Translations under genes and position numbers: made by a program | Assembly (NCBI RefSeq): GCF_024158145.1 | Contig: NZ_JAMYXM010000001.1 | Coordinates: 1,530,639-1,594,638, forward strand | Origin: Notoacmeibacter sp. MSK16QG-6 | Lineage (GTDB): Bacteria > Pseudomonadota > Alphaproteobacteria > Rhizobiales > Rhizobiaceae | Direction: 5' to 3' | DNA length: 64,000 nucleotides | Notes under the pieces: model-generated | Database searches by the model: none | What the model was told of the DNA's origin: nothing | What the model saw: only the letters and a program-made list of their open reading frames with translations | Part shown: piece by piece, positions 26,761 to 35,097 of the stretch | Layout: every line of letters begins with the position of its first letter | Position numbering within the stretch: position 1 is the stretch's first letter

Positions 26761-27147
26761 TTAGCGCGGGTTGAGAGCGCGAGATAACAAGCCGCAACAA
26801 AAGCTGATTTGCCGTTGTTCCATGATGAAGCTGTCTTCAATGGACGCCAGAAGGCGGGTCGCTGTGGCCTTATCTATGCGGCCAATCGCTTCCATAGGAT
26901 CTGGCAATTCGCCAGCGTCGTACGTGACTATTGATTGGCACGAAATATACGAGTCATATTCAAGGAATTCGTGATTTTCAGCATATATTGGGCAGCACCC
27001 GCCGTAATCAGCAGAATTCACAAATAGAAAAGCATGGTCTCTATCGATAGACCAGTCAGAAGGGCCAATATAAACATGAATCTTTGGCCGCAGGTCATAA
27101 CCTACAGCCCTCTCTGTAATCCACTTGTAGGCCTCTCCGATTTTCAT
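26761..27147 (-). CDS. unassigned protein downstream of a Panacea gene; candidate toxin
   Basis: A 128-residue protein I cannot assign with certainty. It begins seven bases after the Panacea gene on the same strand; the AGG of its likely ribosome-binding site overlaps that gene's stop, so the two are co-expressed. The central part reads KIHVYIGPSDWS (22-33), AFLFVNSADYGGCCPIY (39-55) and NHEFLEYDSYISC (58-70). The order strand-VN-C-(E/D)HxF-x-x-x-SYV resembles that of PemK-like toxins, but identity is low and the call is inference. Five Cys residues are present. Codon and base use is AT-richer than its core neighbours. Confidence 0.6.
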   Translation of the reverse strand: MKIGEAYKWITERAVGYDLRPKIHVYIGPSDWSIDRDHAFLFVNSADYGGCCPIYAENHEFLEYDSYISCQSIVTYDAGELPDPMEAIGRIDKATATRLLASIEDSFIMEQRQISFCCGLLSRALNPR

Positions 27148-27154
27148 GCGCTGC

Positions 27155-27730
27155 CTACATGCGCTGAGCTACTTGATTGATATCAGAAGAGATTTGCGTA
27201 CGACGAGCGTCATCCTCTATCATCTCTTCATAAAACATCTCCGCACGTTTCGTGCCGGGCTCGCGTCTATTCTCCCACGCTTCTTTGTATGCAAGATGAG
27301 AGTGCGTCAGATTGTATAGTTCATCGAAATCTTTGTCGCCGTACTCCTCTATTATCTCGTCAAAAATTGAAAGATCGCTTTTGGAAAATAAAGTTCTGTC
27401 AAACTCTCGATGCGGCATCCCGAGGACCGGAGCTTCGTACTGATTTCCTCGATGTTCAAAAGTTATATCGATTGGGAGTCTTTTTATTCCAGCTTCCCTT
27501 AAGGCGTAGGCATTACCGTTCACCAGATCCATCGCTATTGAAGCAACGGGGCCGTAAGGAAGGGCGAAATAACGGTCGAACGAAATAGGCCTTCCAAAGC
27601 GCTCGAAATGGCGGCGGTCAGCGAGATAAAACAGCTTGACTACTTGGTAGATATCGCAGCCCGGCCGCCGCTCAGCCAAATAGACTAGCAGTTCGATAAT
27701 CTTCTGAATTTTTGGCTGAAACTCAATCAT
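27155..27730 (-). CDS. Panacea-domain (DUF4065, SocA-like) protein; candidate antitoxin
   Basis: A 191-residue protein. The diagnostic block is VVKLFYLADRRHFERFG (30-46) followed by RPISFDRYFALPYGPVAS (47-64), as in SocA of Caulobacter and phage GepA-like proteins. Panacea domains are known as antitoxins paired with many unrelated toxins. The tail (from about 118, SKSDLSIFDEIIEEYGDKD...SHLAYKEAWENR) is the usual helical continuation. The start at 27730 has an AAGG site nine bases upstream; a codon at 27754 is less likely. It is the first gene of a two-gene unit with the unassigned ORF after it, matching the antitoxin-first order. Confidence 0.82.
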   Translation of the reverse strand: MIEFQPKIQKIIELLVYLAERRPGCDIYQVVKLFYLADRRHFERFGRPISFDRYFALPYGPVASIAMDLVNGNAYALREAGIKRLPIDITFEHRGNQYEAPVLGMPHREFDRTLFSKSDLSIFDEIIEEYGDKDFDELYNLTHSHLAYKEAWENRREPGTKRAEMFYEEMIEDDARRTQISSDINQVAQRM

Positions 27731-27819
27731 CGCACCGCGCCTTAAGAAACTCAATCAGTACGACGTGTCTAACTTGTCGCAGTCGATTTTTCGTTTGTCA
27801 AGCAAATTATTGCTGCCAG

Positions 27820-28143
27820 TACCCGCCAGTACCCGCACCACGTCCAGCTTGCCGGGGAGAGAAGCGCATTGCCGATCAGACTGAAAGCGTTCCTACCATT
27901 GCCGCGGTGGCGGTAATCTTCGCACAATGTCGCGTTGGCTGGGTACTGGTATAGGCATTTGTGGCTGACGCCATTTGCTGCCTCCGAACCATAAGGCGCA
28001 GTTGGGAGAAATAGCTTTACACCCAGTTCGTGTGTTTGCCGTTGCCCAAGCTATAGGCCTCGCTATGATTGATGCGGTCTGTCGGGAAGAACGCTTCCAG
28101 AATATCCCAGTGTGACGCTTCATCGGCGAACATGTGAGCGCCA
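27820..28143 (-). mobile_element. decayed IS1595-type (ISXO2-like) transposase fragment
   Basis: Read on the minus strand, the peptide MFADEASHWDILEAFF, then INHSEAYSLGNGKHTNWV, an in-frame stop, SYFSQLRLMVRR, and after a frame change EDYRHRGNGRNAFSL and WCGYWR. The blocks match, in order, the C-terminal part of ISXO2-family transposases (HADEASHWD, RINHxEAYSL, TNWAExFFSRLRR, REDNRRVSNG, FCGYW). At least one stop and one frameshift are present and the N-terminal part is missing, so it is inactive. No terminal inverted repeats were found. Confidence 0.75.
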
Positions 28144-28149
28144 GAGGCA

Positions 28150-28267
28150 AAGCGGGCCTTTGCCGGTTCTACCGGCGCTATGGGTTTGGACGCTGCTGCT
28201 AAGCTGGATGCCGGTCATCGGCGATCCGCTGACGGTGCTGGCCGGCGCGGCGCTCGTTCCCGGTTAG
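28150..28267 (+). pseudogene. truncated yqaA-like (DedA/SNARE-associated family) remnant
   Basis: The plus strand encodes RFYRRYG and then, after what looks like loss of one G near 28181-28184, VWTLLLSWMPVIGDPLTVLA before a stop. This is the conserved C-terminal block of YqaA proteins (RYG-x-x-TLLLSWMPVxGDxLxxLAG). Both ends of the gene are missing: the left side runs into the transposase remnant, and the right side stops inside the block at 28265-28267, overlapping the last codon of typA on the other strand. Confidence 0.75.
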
Positions 28268-30084
28268 CCCGCTTTCGCCACCTTCTCAGCGCGTTTGCGA
28301 TCATGAGGGTCGAGATAGAGCTTGCGCAGGCGGATGGTCTTCGGCGTCACCTCGACCAGTTCGTCATCCTGAATCCATGAGAGGGCGCGTTCCAGCGTCA
28401 TGCGGATCGGCGGGGTGAGCTTCACCGCCTCGTCCTTGCCGGATGCGCGCATGTTCGTCAGCTTCTTGCCCTTCAGCACATTCACTTCCAGATCATTGTC
28501 GCGGGTGTGAATGCCGATGATCATGCCCTGATAGACCTTCTCGCCGGACTCGATGACCATCGGGCCGCGATCTTCCAGGTTGAAGAGGGCGTAGGCGGCC
28601 GCCTCGCCATTGTCGTTGCTGATGAGCACGCCCTGCACGCGCCCGCCGATCGGCCCGCGATGGGGCGCATATTCATGGAACAGGCGGTTCATGATGGCCG
28701 TGCCGCGCGTATCGGTGAGAAGTTCGCTCTGATAGCCGATCAGTCCGCGCGTCGGGGCGTGGAAGACGAGACGCTGGCGGCCGCCGCCACTGGGGCGCAG
28801 CTCGATCATGTCGCCCTTCCGCTCGCTCATCTTCTGGACGACCGTGCCGGCATATTCCTCGTCGACATCGATGACGACTTCTTCGATCGGCTCCATCAGA
28901 TTGCCGGCCTCGTCATTATGCATGACGACGCGCGGGCGGCTGACGGCGAGTTCGAAGCCTTCGCGGCGCATGGTCTCGATCAGGACGGCGAGCTGCAATT
29001 CGCCGCGCCCGGAGACGTAGAAGCTATCCCTGTCCTCCGCTTCCTCGATCTTCAGCGCGACATTGCCCTCGGCCTCCTTGAAGAGGCGGTCGCGGATGAC
29101 GCGGCTCGTCACCTTGTCGCCCTCGGTGCCGGCGAGCGGTGAATCGTTGACGATGAAGCTCATGGTCACGGTGGGCGGATCGATGGGCTGGGCTTCCAGC
29201 GGCTCGCTGACGGATGGATCGCAGAAGGTGTCGGCCACGGTGCCGTCGGAAAGGCCGGCAATCGCGACGATGTCGCCCGCCTCGGCGCTGTCGATCGGCT
29301 GGCGCTCTAGGCCGCGGAAGCCGAGGATCTTCGAGATGCGTCCGGTCTCCTTCAGCGAGCCGTCATGGTGCAAAACCTTGACCGGCTGGTTCGGCTTCAA
29401 CGTACCGGACGCGATGCGCCCGGTGATGATGCGGCCGAGAAAGGGGTTGGCTTCGAGGATCGTGCCGATCATGCGGAACGGGCCGGCTTCGGTGGTCGGC
29501 TCGGGCACATGCTTCAAAACGAGATCGAAGAGGGGGCCGAGGCCGTCCGTGGTCGGGCCGTCGGGCTCGGCGGCCATCCATCCATCGCGGCCGGAGCCGT
29601 AAAGGACCGGGAAGTCGAGCTGGTCCTCATCGGCGTCGAGATTGGCGAAGAGGTCGAAGATCTCGTCGAGCACCTCGTCATGACGGGCGTCCGGCCGGTC
29701 GATCTTGTTGATCGCGACAATGGGCTTCAGCCCGACCTTGAGCGCCTTGCCGACAACGAATTTGGTCTGCGGCATCGGCCCTTCGGCGGCGTCGACCAGC
29801 AGCACCGCGCCATCGACCATGGAGAGGATACGCTCCACCTCGCCACCGAAATCGGCGTGGCCGGGCGTATCGACGATGTTGATGCGCGTGCCCTTCCACT
29901 CAACCGACGTCGCTTTGGCCAGGATGGTGATGCCGCGCTCCTGTTCCAACTCGTTGGAATCCATGGCGCGTTCGGCAACGCGCTGGTTTTCGCGGAAGGC
30001 GCCGGACTGCTTCAGCAGCTCGTCGACGAGGGTGGTCTTGCCGTGGTCGACGTGAGCGATGATGGCGATATTGCGCAGGGCCAT
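28264..30084 (-). CDS. typA: translational GTPase TypA/BipA
   Basis: Ribosome-associated GTPase involved in 50S assembly and stress adaptation. It has 606 residues from [24 protein letters not shown], where HVDHGKTT is G1. G2 is RGITI, G3 [10 protein letters not shown]4 [16 protein letters not shown]-like domains II, III and V and the BipA C-terminal domain ([45 protein letters not shown]) follow in order. A start at 30207 would add 41 unconserved residues. A one-base overlap of its stop with the YqaA remnant marks the island edge. Confidence 0.95.
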   Translation of the reverse strand: MALRNIAIIAHVDHGKTTLVDELLKQSGAFRENQRVAERAMDSNELEQERGITILAKATSVEWKGTRINIVDTPGHADFGGEVERILSMVDGAVLLVDAAEGPMPQTKFVVGKALKVGLKPIVAINKIDRPDARHDEVLDEIFDLFANLDADEDQLDFPVLYGSGRDGWMAAEPDGPTTDGLGPLFDLVLKHVPEPTTEAGPFRMIGTILEANPFLGRIITGRIASGTLKPNQPVKVLHHDGSLKETGRISKILGFRGLERQPIDSAEAGDIVAIAGLSDGTVADTFCDPSVSEPLEAQPIDPPTVTMSFIVNDSPLAGTEGDKVTSRVIRDRLFKEAEGNVALKIEEAEDRDSFYVSGRGELQLAVLIETMRREGFELAVSRPRVVMHNDEAGNLMEPIEEVVIDVDEEYAGTVVQKMSERKGDMIELRPSGGGRQRLVFHAPTRGLIGYQSELLTDTRGTAIMNRLFHEYAPHRGPIGGRVQGVLISNDNGEAAAYALFNLEDRGPMVIESGEKVYQGMIIGIHTRDNDLEVNVLKGKKLTNMRASGKDEAVKLTPPIRMTLERALSWIQDDELVEVTPKTIRLRKLYLDPHDRKRAEKVAKAG

Positions 30085-30245
30085 GGTGGCGCACTTTCTA
30101 AGAAGAACTGTCGGAGAAGGGAAAGCTGGCGCGCATATAGCGGCAAATGTTGCGTCGCGAAAGGGGCAGTGCCCGATCGCTCGCAACTGGTCGGCGAACG
30201 CTCGCACTCTATCTCTTCAAGCAATGGCTAAAAGAGGAGGTCCAT

Positions 30246-31001
30246 ATGCGATCCATATTGATGACGATGGGGCTGATGGCCGCCGGTGCTATGAGCGCAC
30301 AGGCCGGCGAAGCCGTAACCTATCAGGCCGACGGCGCGGAGTACGAAGGTTATTACGCTGCGGCAGGCGAAGAATCCAAGGGCCTGGTTCTCGTCATTCA
30401 CGATTGGGACGGCCTCGACGATTATGAAATGAAACGCGCCGATATGCTGGCGGAAATGGGCTACAACGCCTTTGCGCTCGACCTCTATGGCAAGGGCAAC
30501 AGGCCGGAAAGCGTCGATGCGCGCAAGGCCGAGACCGCTAAGCTTTACGATGATCGGGAGGCGATGCGCACGCGCATTCTCGCGGGTCTCGACGAAGCGC
30601 GGAGCCAGAGCGGCGGCGAAGGTGAGGCTGTGGTGATGGGCTATTGCTTCGGCGGCGCGGCGGTGCTGGAACTGGCGCGCTCCGGCAAAGCGCAAAACGT
30701 CGCCGGTTATGCGACTTTCCATGGCGGGCTCACCACGCCGGAGGGGCAATCGTACTCTTCCGACACGCCGCCTCTACTGATCGCCCACGGTGGGGCGGAC
30801 AGCTCGATCTCGCTCGACGATGCCGCCGGTCTGGCGAAGCAATTGGAGGAAGCGGGCGTGACTTATGAGCTGGAGGTTTATTCCGGCGCGCCGCATGCCT
30901 TCACCGTTTTTGGCTCCGATCGGTATCAGGAGCGGGCCGACGAAAAGAGCTGGATGTCGTTCGGCAACTTTCTGGAGCGAAATTTAGCCGGCGATAGCTG
31001 A
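30246..31001 (+). CDS. dienelactone hydrolase family protein (exported)
   Basis: A 251-residue alpha/beta hydrolase. Residues 1-20 (MRSILMTMGLMAAGAMSAQA) form a signal peptide, so it acts in the periplasm, unlike classical cytoplasmic DLH. The nucleophile elbow VVMGYCFGGAAVLELA contains Cys, as in dienelactone hydrolase; GVYSGAPHAF-type EVYSGAPHAFTVFG provides His and LIAHGGADSSI the Asp. Natural substrate unknown. It has an AGAGGAGG site and is divergent from typA. Confidence 0.87.
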   Translation: MRSILMTMGLMAAGAMSAQAGEAVTYQADGAEYEGYYAAAGEESKGLVLVIHDWDGLDDYEMKRADMLAEMGYNAFALDLYGKGNRPESVDARKAETAKLYDDREAMRTRILAGLDEARSQSGGEGEAVVMGYCFGGAAVLELARSGKAQNVAGYATFHGGLTTPEGQSYSSDTPPLLIAHGGADSSISLDDAAGLAKQLEEAGVTYELEVYSGAPHAFTVFGSDRYQERADEKSWMSFGNFLERNLAGDS

Positions 31002-31009
31002 TCCGGGCG

Positions 31010-31032
31010 TTCTGTCTCCAGGCGAGACAGAA
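31010..31032 (+). terminator. weak hairpin after the dienelactone hydrolase gene
   Basis: A perfect nine-base stem (TTCTGTCTC / GAGACAGAA) with a five-base loop starts nine bases after the stop codon. It lacks a T run, so it may be an RNA end stabiliser rather than a full intrinsic terminator. Confidence 0.4.
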
Positions 31033-31164
31033 TGCTTCCTTGCCACACATCCCGAACCGATCTCGCGGCGTCCAAATAAACGATCGGGCGCAACGGTTGA
31101 CTTTGATCTTTCGGCTTGGTTCAAGCCGAAAGTGATAAGTGCCGGGCAGGCGCGGTGGGGATAA

Positions 31165-32487
31165 ATGAACAGCGAAGTTTCGTCGTCAGGGCGGCCGTTT
31201 CATCGGTGGTGCGGCTACCTGATCTATTTCATCATAGCCGCGCTGCCGCTGTCTTTCGCCATTGCTGATATCCTTCTCGATTTGGAAGACTATCAGACTT
31301 ACCGGGTCCGACGTGAATTCACTGGCTATTGCGAAGTCGTTCTGATTGCCTTGCTCTTGTGGGGAGCACTTAAGAGCTGGAGAGTTTTCAACTGGTGTGT
31401 TCTGGCTCTGATGGCCGTTCCTCTATTGGTCCTCCTAGGACATTTTCTGTTTAATCCCTATGACGGTCCCGCCGACGAGATTGCACGCTGCCTATGGCGC
31501 TGGACGCTGATCTTTCTATTCGCACTGGTATTCTACGGCGCCGTAGCAGGCAGGGTTATCGACATCACGGTGCGAGGGATGGTGATAGCGCTGGTTGTCG
31601 GTGCTTTTGCTTATGCGGTCTTCGCCCTTACGTTTCATTTCGGGCTTGGTCATCTTGCCAAGCTAAAGAAAAACGACCTGCTCGGTTTTGGGAATGTGCG
31701 CGCTTCTACACGTCTCTTCGTGCCCGCGCTGATGTGCGCAATCATATCCTTTGCCCTGCCGTTCGAAAGCTGGCGAAGACGCTATGCCTTTCTGGCAGCA
31801 GCGCTCTTTATAAGCATATTGAGCGGATATACAGGCTCGCGCAGTACAATCTTTGCGCTGGTCTCAGTCGGTATGCTTGCGGCCCTCCTATCACCAGGCT
31901 TTCGTCATCTGCGTATTGCTGCGACAACTGTCGGTGTCATCGCGTTTGGGCTGCTGATCGCCAATCTTATACCGCCGGTCATCCAATGGCTTAGCACCAC
32001 CGAACCATCTGGAGCCTCAGGATCACTGAGTGTTTTTCGATATAGTAGCAGCGGCCGAACGCGGATTTGGAACGAAATTATTGAACTCTCGCTGCAGCAG
32101 CCAATCTTCGGTTTTGGCGGTGTCGACTACGCAACACCTGGCATCAGGCATTTGAGCAATGCTCACAACATCGTGCTCCAGATCTTCTACGAAGTCGGGT
32201 TGGTCGGATGGGTGGCGATGGCGACACTGGCGACGCTCTTTCTTCTGCGTGTCCTGAAGATCGTGCGCGCCGAAATGCCCGACCCTTATGTGACGGCCAT
32301 GGCACTTGCCGCCTGCGCCATTATGGCCGATGCGCTGGTGTCGCCGGCCTTATGGTTTCAATATTCCGCTTTTCTGTTTGTGGTGCTGACAGTCATGACA
32401 CTTGCTGGGCAAAGAGCAGTTGATACTGTTTTCTCGGCGAAGTCGTTGCCAGATGATCCGCGCGCCAAGGACGGCGCTGTAGGATAG
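31165..32487 (+). CDS. O-antigen ligase/polymerase (Wzy_C) family membrane protein
   Basis: A 440-residue inner-membrane protein with about eleven or twelve helices and the large periplasmic loop typical of the Wzy_C family near 270-345: SSSGRTRIWNEIIELSLQQPIFGFG followed by SNAHNIVLQIFYEVGLVGW, containing the conserved Arg, GxG and His. It may ligate or polymerise a surface glycan. It is isolated: no glycosyltransferase, flippase or sugar-nucleotide genes are near. Its codon use (ATA, CTA, AGG more common) and lower GC than its neighbours suggest transfer or relaxed selection. Confidence 0.82.
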   Translation: MNSEVSSSGRPFHRWCGYLIYFIIAALPLSFAIADILLDLEDYQTYRVRREFTGYCEVVLIALLLWGALKSWRVFNWCVLALMAVPLLVLLGHFLFNPYDGPADEIARCLWRWTLIFLFALVFYGAVAGRVIDITVRGMVIALVVGAFAYAVFALTFHFGLGHLAKLKKNDLLGFGNVRASTRLFVPALMCAIISFALPFESWRRRYAFLAAALFISILSGYTGSRSTIFALVSVGMLAALLSPGFRHLRIAATTVGVIAFGLLIANLIPPVIQWLSTTEPSGASGSLSVFRYSSSGRTRIWNEIIELSLQQPIFGFGGVDYATPGIRHLSNAHNIVLQIFYEVGLVGWVAMATLATLFLLRVLKIVRAEMPDPYVTAMALAACAIMADALVSPALWFQYSAFLFVVLTVMTLAGQRAVDTVFSAKSLPDDPRAKDGAVG

Positions 32488-32508
32488 TATTTCGCTAAGT
32501 CTGGAAGT

Positions 32509-33663
32509 CTATCCGCGCGCGATGGTGCGCGCCTGCCGGTCTAACGCTTCCACCTCCGACAGCGTTTGCGGCTCTGGCAGGCCGGCCAGGCTTTCCATCG
32601 CCAATTCCACACGATCGGCCATATCGAGGAAGCCGATGCGCCCTTCTATGAAGCCGTCGAGTGCCGCTTCCTTGGCGCCATTCAGAACGGCTCCGGATGC
32701 CCCCCCCTCGGCGAGGGCTCGGCGGGCAAGCATAATGGCTGGAAACCGGGCTTCGTCCGGCGCTTCGAAATCAAGCCGGGACAATGCGGTAAAGTCGAGC
32801 CGATCGGCGGGTAACTCCATGCGATCCGGCCAGGCCAGGGCATAGGCAATAGGTATGCGCATATCAGCGGGGCCAAGCTGAGCGAGAACCGAGCCATCGC
32901 AATAGCGCACCATGGAATGGACGATGGATTGCGGATGGACAATCACTTCGACCTGCTCAGGCGTCAGCGTGAACAGGTGCTGTGCTTCGATCATCTCCAG
33001 CGCCTTATTGAACATAGAGGCGCTATCGATGGAAATCTTCAGACCCATCGACCAATTGGGATGGTCCGCCGCCGTCTGTGCGGTCACATTGGCCATTCTT
33101 TCGCGGCCCCAGGTTCGGAAGGGGCCGCCAGATGCTGTGAGTATGATGCTTTGCACCGCTTCGCGTCTCTGCCCGGCCAGCACCTGATAGATGGCATTGT
33201 GTTCGGAATCGACTGGCAGGAGTGTCACGCCATGCGTTTCGCACTCTCGCATGAAAAGGCTACCTGCGCAGACCAAACACTCCTTATTGGCCAGCGCGAT
33301 CGTTCCGCCATGACGCACTGCGGCCAAGGTCGGTGCGAGGCCGGCAATGCCGACAATTGCAGCCATGGTGACGTCGACGGGTCGGCTGGCCGCTTCGATC
33401 ACGGCCTGTCGCCCGGCTGCGACCTCAATATCAGTGCCGGAAAGAGCGTCTCGAAGATCGTGATACCGAGCTTCGTCTGCCGTGACAGCGAGACGCGCGT
33501 GACAGGCCTTTGCCTGTTGGGCCAGAAGCGGAATGTTCGATGCGCCTGTCAAAGCTTCGATAGTGAACGCTTCGGGTTCCATATGACGAAGGACATCGAG
33601 CGTTGAAACGCCAATCGACCCTGTGGCGCCAAGGATGGTGATCGAGCGAGGGCTCGCCGCCAT
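32509..33663 (-). CDS. dxr: 1-deoxy-D-xylulose 5-phosphate reductoisomerase
   Basis: Second enzyme of the MEP isoprenoid pathway, converting DXP to MEP with NADPH and a divalent metal. It has 384 residues starting MAASPRSITILGATGSIGVSTLDVL with the NADPH loop at 10-18. Also seen: ALANKECLVCAG, LLPVDSEHNAIYQ (metal ligands Asp and Glu), ILTASGGPFR, HPNWSMGLKISIDSASMFNKALEMIEA and HPQSIVHSMV. Its ATG overlaps the TGA of the aldo/keto reductase by one base (TGATG), so its translation depends on that gene. No other MEP genes are adjacent (frr-uppS-cdsA are usually upstream), which is an unusual placement. Confidence 0.95.
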   Translation of the reverse strand: MAASPRSITILGATGSIGVSTLDVLRHMEPEAFTIEALTGASNIPLLAQQAKACHARLAVTADEARYHDLRDALSGTDIEVAAGRQAVIEAASRPVDVTMAAIVGIAGLAPTLAAVRHGGTIALANKECLVCAGSLFMRECETHGVTLLPVDSEHNAIYQVLAGQRREAVQSIILTASGGPFRTWGRERMANVTAQTAADHPNWSMGLKISIDSASMFNKALEMIEAQHLFTLTPEQVEVIVHPQSIVHSMVRYCDGSVLAQLGPADMRIPIAYALAWPDRMELPADRLDFTALSRLDFEAPDEARFPAIMLARRALAEGGASGAVLNGAKEAALDGFIEGRIGFLDMADRVELAMESLAGLPEPQTLSEVEALDRQARTIARG

Positions 33664-34658
33664 CAGCAATAATCCTCGACACCCATCGTTTGACCCGACG
33701 CATAGCGCGAGCCATGGGCGAACCCTGCCGGCAGAACGGTTTCGATCGCCGCCATTTGTTCTGTCGTCAGCGTAACGGCAGCCGCTTCGGCATTCTGCTC
33801 CAGATGAACCGGGCTTCGCGTGCCAGGGATGACATGGATATGCGGCGCGCGCGCCAATACCCAGGCATTGGCGAGAACCGGCGCCGGCAACCCTATCTCG
33901 GTGGCCAGAGCGCGAAATGCAGCGACTTTCTCTTCGTTTCTCGGAAAATTCTCGGCGCTGAAGCGGGGATTGGCGCGGCGAAAATCTCCCTTGTGAAATT
34001 GTTCGGGCGTGAGCGGGCTCTCGCCGAACATGCCTCGCCCGACCGAAGAAAAGGCCACGAAGGCGGTGCCAAGCCGTCTGCAAAGATCGATCATGCCTAA
34101 ATCCGGAAGCCTGGTCCAAAGCGAATATTCGCTCTGAACGGCGCGGATCGGAAAAACGGATGCGGCGCGTTCCAGGGTGGAAGGCGCACATTCGGACAGG
34201 CCAATCCCTCCGATCAACCCTTCCTCGACCCAGCGGCCCATGACCTCGATGATCGTCTCGATAGGCGTGTCATGATCGCGCCGGTGAATATAGTAGAGAT
34301 CGACATGATCGGTGCTGAGGCGTTCGAGCGATTTTTCCAGTTCCCCGCGCATATATTCCGGATCGTTTCGGATCTGACGTGGTGGACCCGGAATGATCGC
34401 GCCTTTGGTAGCCAGAGTGATACGAGACCTGGCATCGGGGTGATCCTTGAAGAATCGTCCGAGGATGTTTTCGCAGACACCTTCGCCGCCGTAGATATTT
34501 GCGACATCCCAGTGGTTCACGCCGATTTCTAGCGCTTTAGCCATTGTGGCGCGGCTCGCTTCTTCCGTCGTCGCGCCGTACATGCCGCCGAAACTCATGG
34601 CTCCGAGACCCACCGACATAACGAGAGGGCCGTCTGCGCCGAGCGTGCGATGTTCCAT
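33663..34658 (-). CDS. aldo/keto reductase
   Basis: A 331-residue NADPH-dependent AKR. It begins MEHRTLGADGPLVMSVGLGAMSFGG; the tetrad is NHWDVANIYGGEGVCENILGRFF (Asp, Tyr), an internal Lys in ITLATKGAI, and HRRDHDTPIETIIEVM with His; the cofactor-binding end VIPGTRSPVHLEQNAEAAAV is intact. The substrate cannot be told. It is the first gene of a two-gene operon with dxr and lies directly behind a terminator-like hairpin whose T run touches its start codon. Confidence 0.9.
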   Translation of the reverse strand: MEHRTLGADGPLVMSVGLGAMSFGGMYGATTEEASRATMAKALEIGVNHWDVANIYGGEGVCENILGRFFKDHPDARSRITLATKGAIIPGPPRQIRNDPEYMRGELEKSLERLSTDHVDLYYIHRRDHDTPIETIIEVMGRWVEEGLIGGIGLSECAPSTLERAASVFPIRAVQSEYSLWTRLPDLGMIDLCRRLGTAFVAFSSVGRGMFGESPLTPEQFHKGDFRRANPRFSAENFPRNEEKVAAFRALATEIGLPAPVLANAWVLARAPHIHVIPGTRSPVHLEQNAEAAAVTLTTEQMAAIETVLPAGFAHGSRYASGQTMGVEDYC

Positions 34659-34659
34659 G

Positions 34660-34700
34660 AAAAAATCCCCTGCTAGACCGACCGGTGGCTTAGCAGGGGA
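34660..34700 (-). terminator. terminator-like hairpin abutting the AKR start codon
   Basis: On the minus strand a perfect ten-base stem (TCCCCTGCTA / TAGCAGGGGA, 34691-34700 and 34666-34675, loop 15 bases) is followed by six T and then, after one base, the ATG at 34658. It may end the transcript of the small upstream gene. Its 3' arm carries AGGGGA, the only candidate Shine-Dalgarno for the AKR gene, so the folded form would also hide that site. Confidence 0.7.
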
Positions 34701-34792
34701 TGTTTGGCAAGACCAGCCATTGCGCGATGACCGTTGGTTGGCCTAGGATCATTCAATTGCTCCGCGTATCGCCCGATAAAGGCGGAATGAGA

Positions 34793-35008
34793 TTAGTGAA
34801 CGCGGAAATCACCAGGCCAGTCCTGTCTCTCCGCGAGCCCGTTTCGCTCCGAGGGCGAACTGCCGGCTGCCTCGTCATCCACCGGCCATCCGATGTCTTT
34901 CTTTTGCCAAACGGGCATCGCCTCTATAGCGCGTTGAAGCTTTCGATGGTTATGGCGACTGCGCGCCTGATGAAGCTGCGTTCTGGCCCATTCAATACCG
35001 AAAACCAT
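34793..35008 (-). CDS. DUF1127-like small protein
   Basis: Seventy-one residues starting MVFGIEWARTQLHQARSRHN, with a GGAG site nine bases upstream; a TTG at 35068 would extend it by 20 residues. The part HNHRKLQRAIEAMPVWQKKDIGWPVDD fits the DUF1127 (YjiS-like) pattern R-x-x-x-R-x-L-x-x-L-x-x-x-x-L-x-D-I-G. DUF1127 proteins are Arg-rich small RNA-associated or stress-related proteins in alphaproteobacteria. It is divergent from the LysR gene, a pairing seen in other rhizobia, and probably its target. Confidence 0.68.
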   Translation of the reverse strand: MVFGIEWARTQLHQARSRHNHRKLQRAIEAMPVWQKKDIGWPVDDEAAGSSPSERNGLAERQDWPGDFRVH

Positions 35009-35064
35009 TGTTCCGTCTCCATATTTCCTTTCGACTTGCGGGGACGGTACGAGCAGGCTATCGT

Positions 35065-35086
35065 TCAATCAAACGAATTGTATTGA
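35065..35086. promoter_or_regulatory. candidate LysR-type operator
   Basis: Inverted arms TCAAT and ATTGA separated by 12 bases lie between the divergent DUF1127-like and LysR genes, 11 bases before the LysR start. The spacing is close to the T-N11-A layout of LysR sites. Assignment is by position only. Confidence 0.35.
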
Positions 35087-35097
35087 GAGAATGATCA

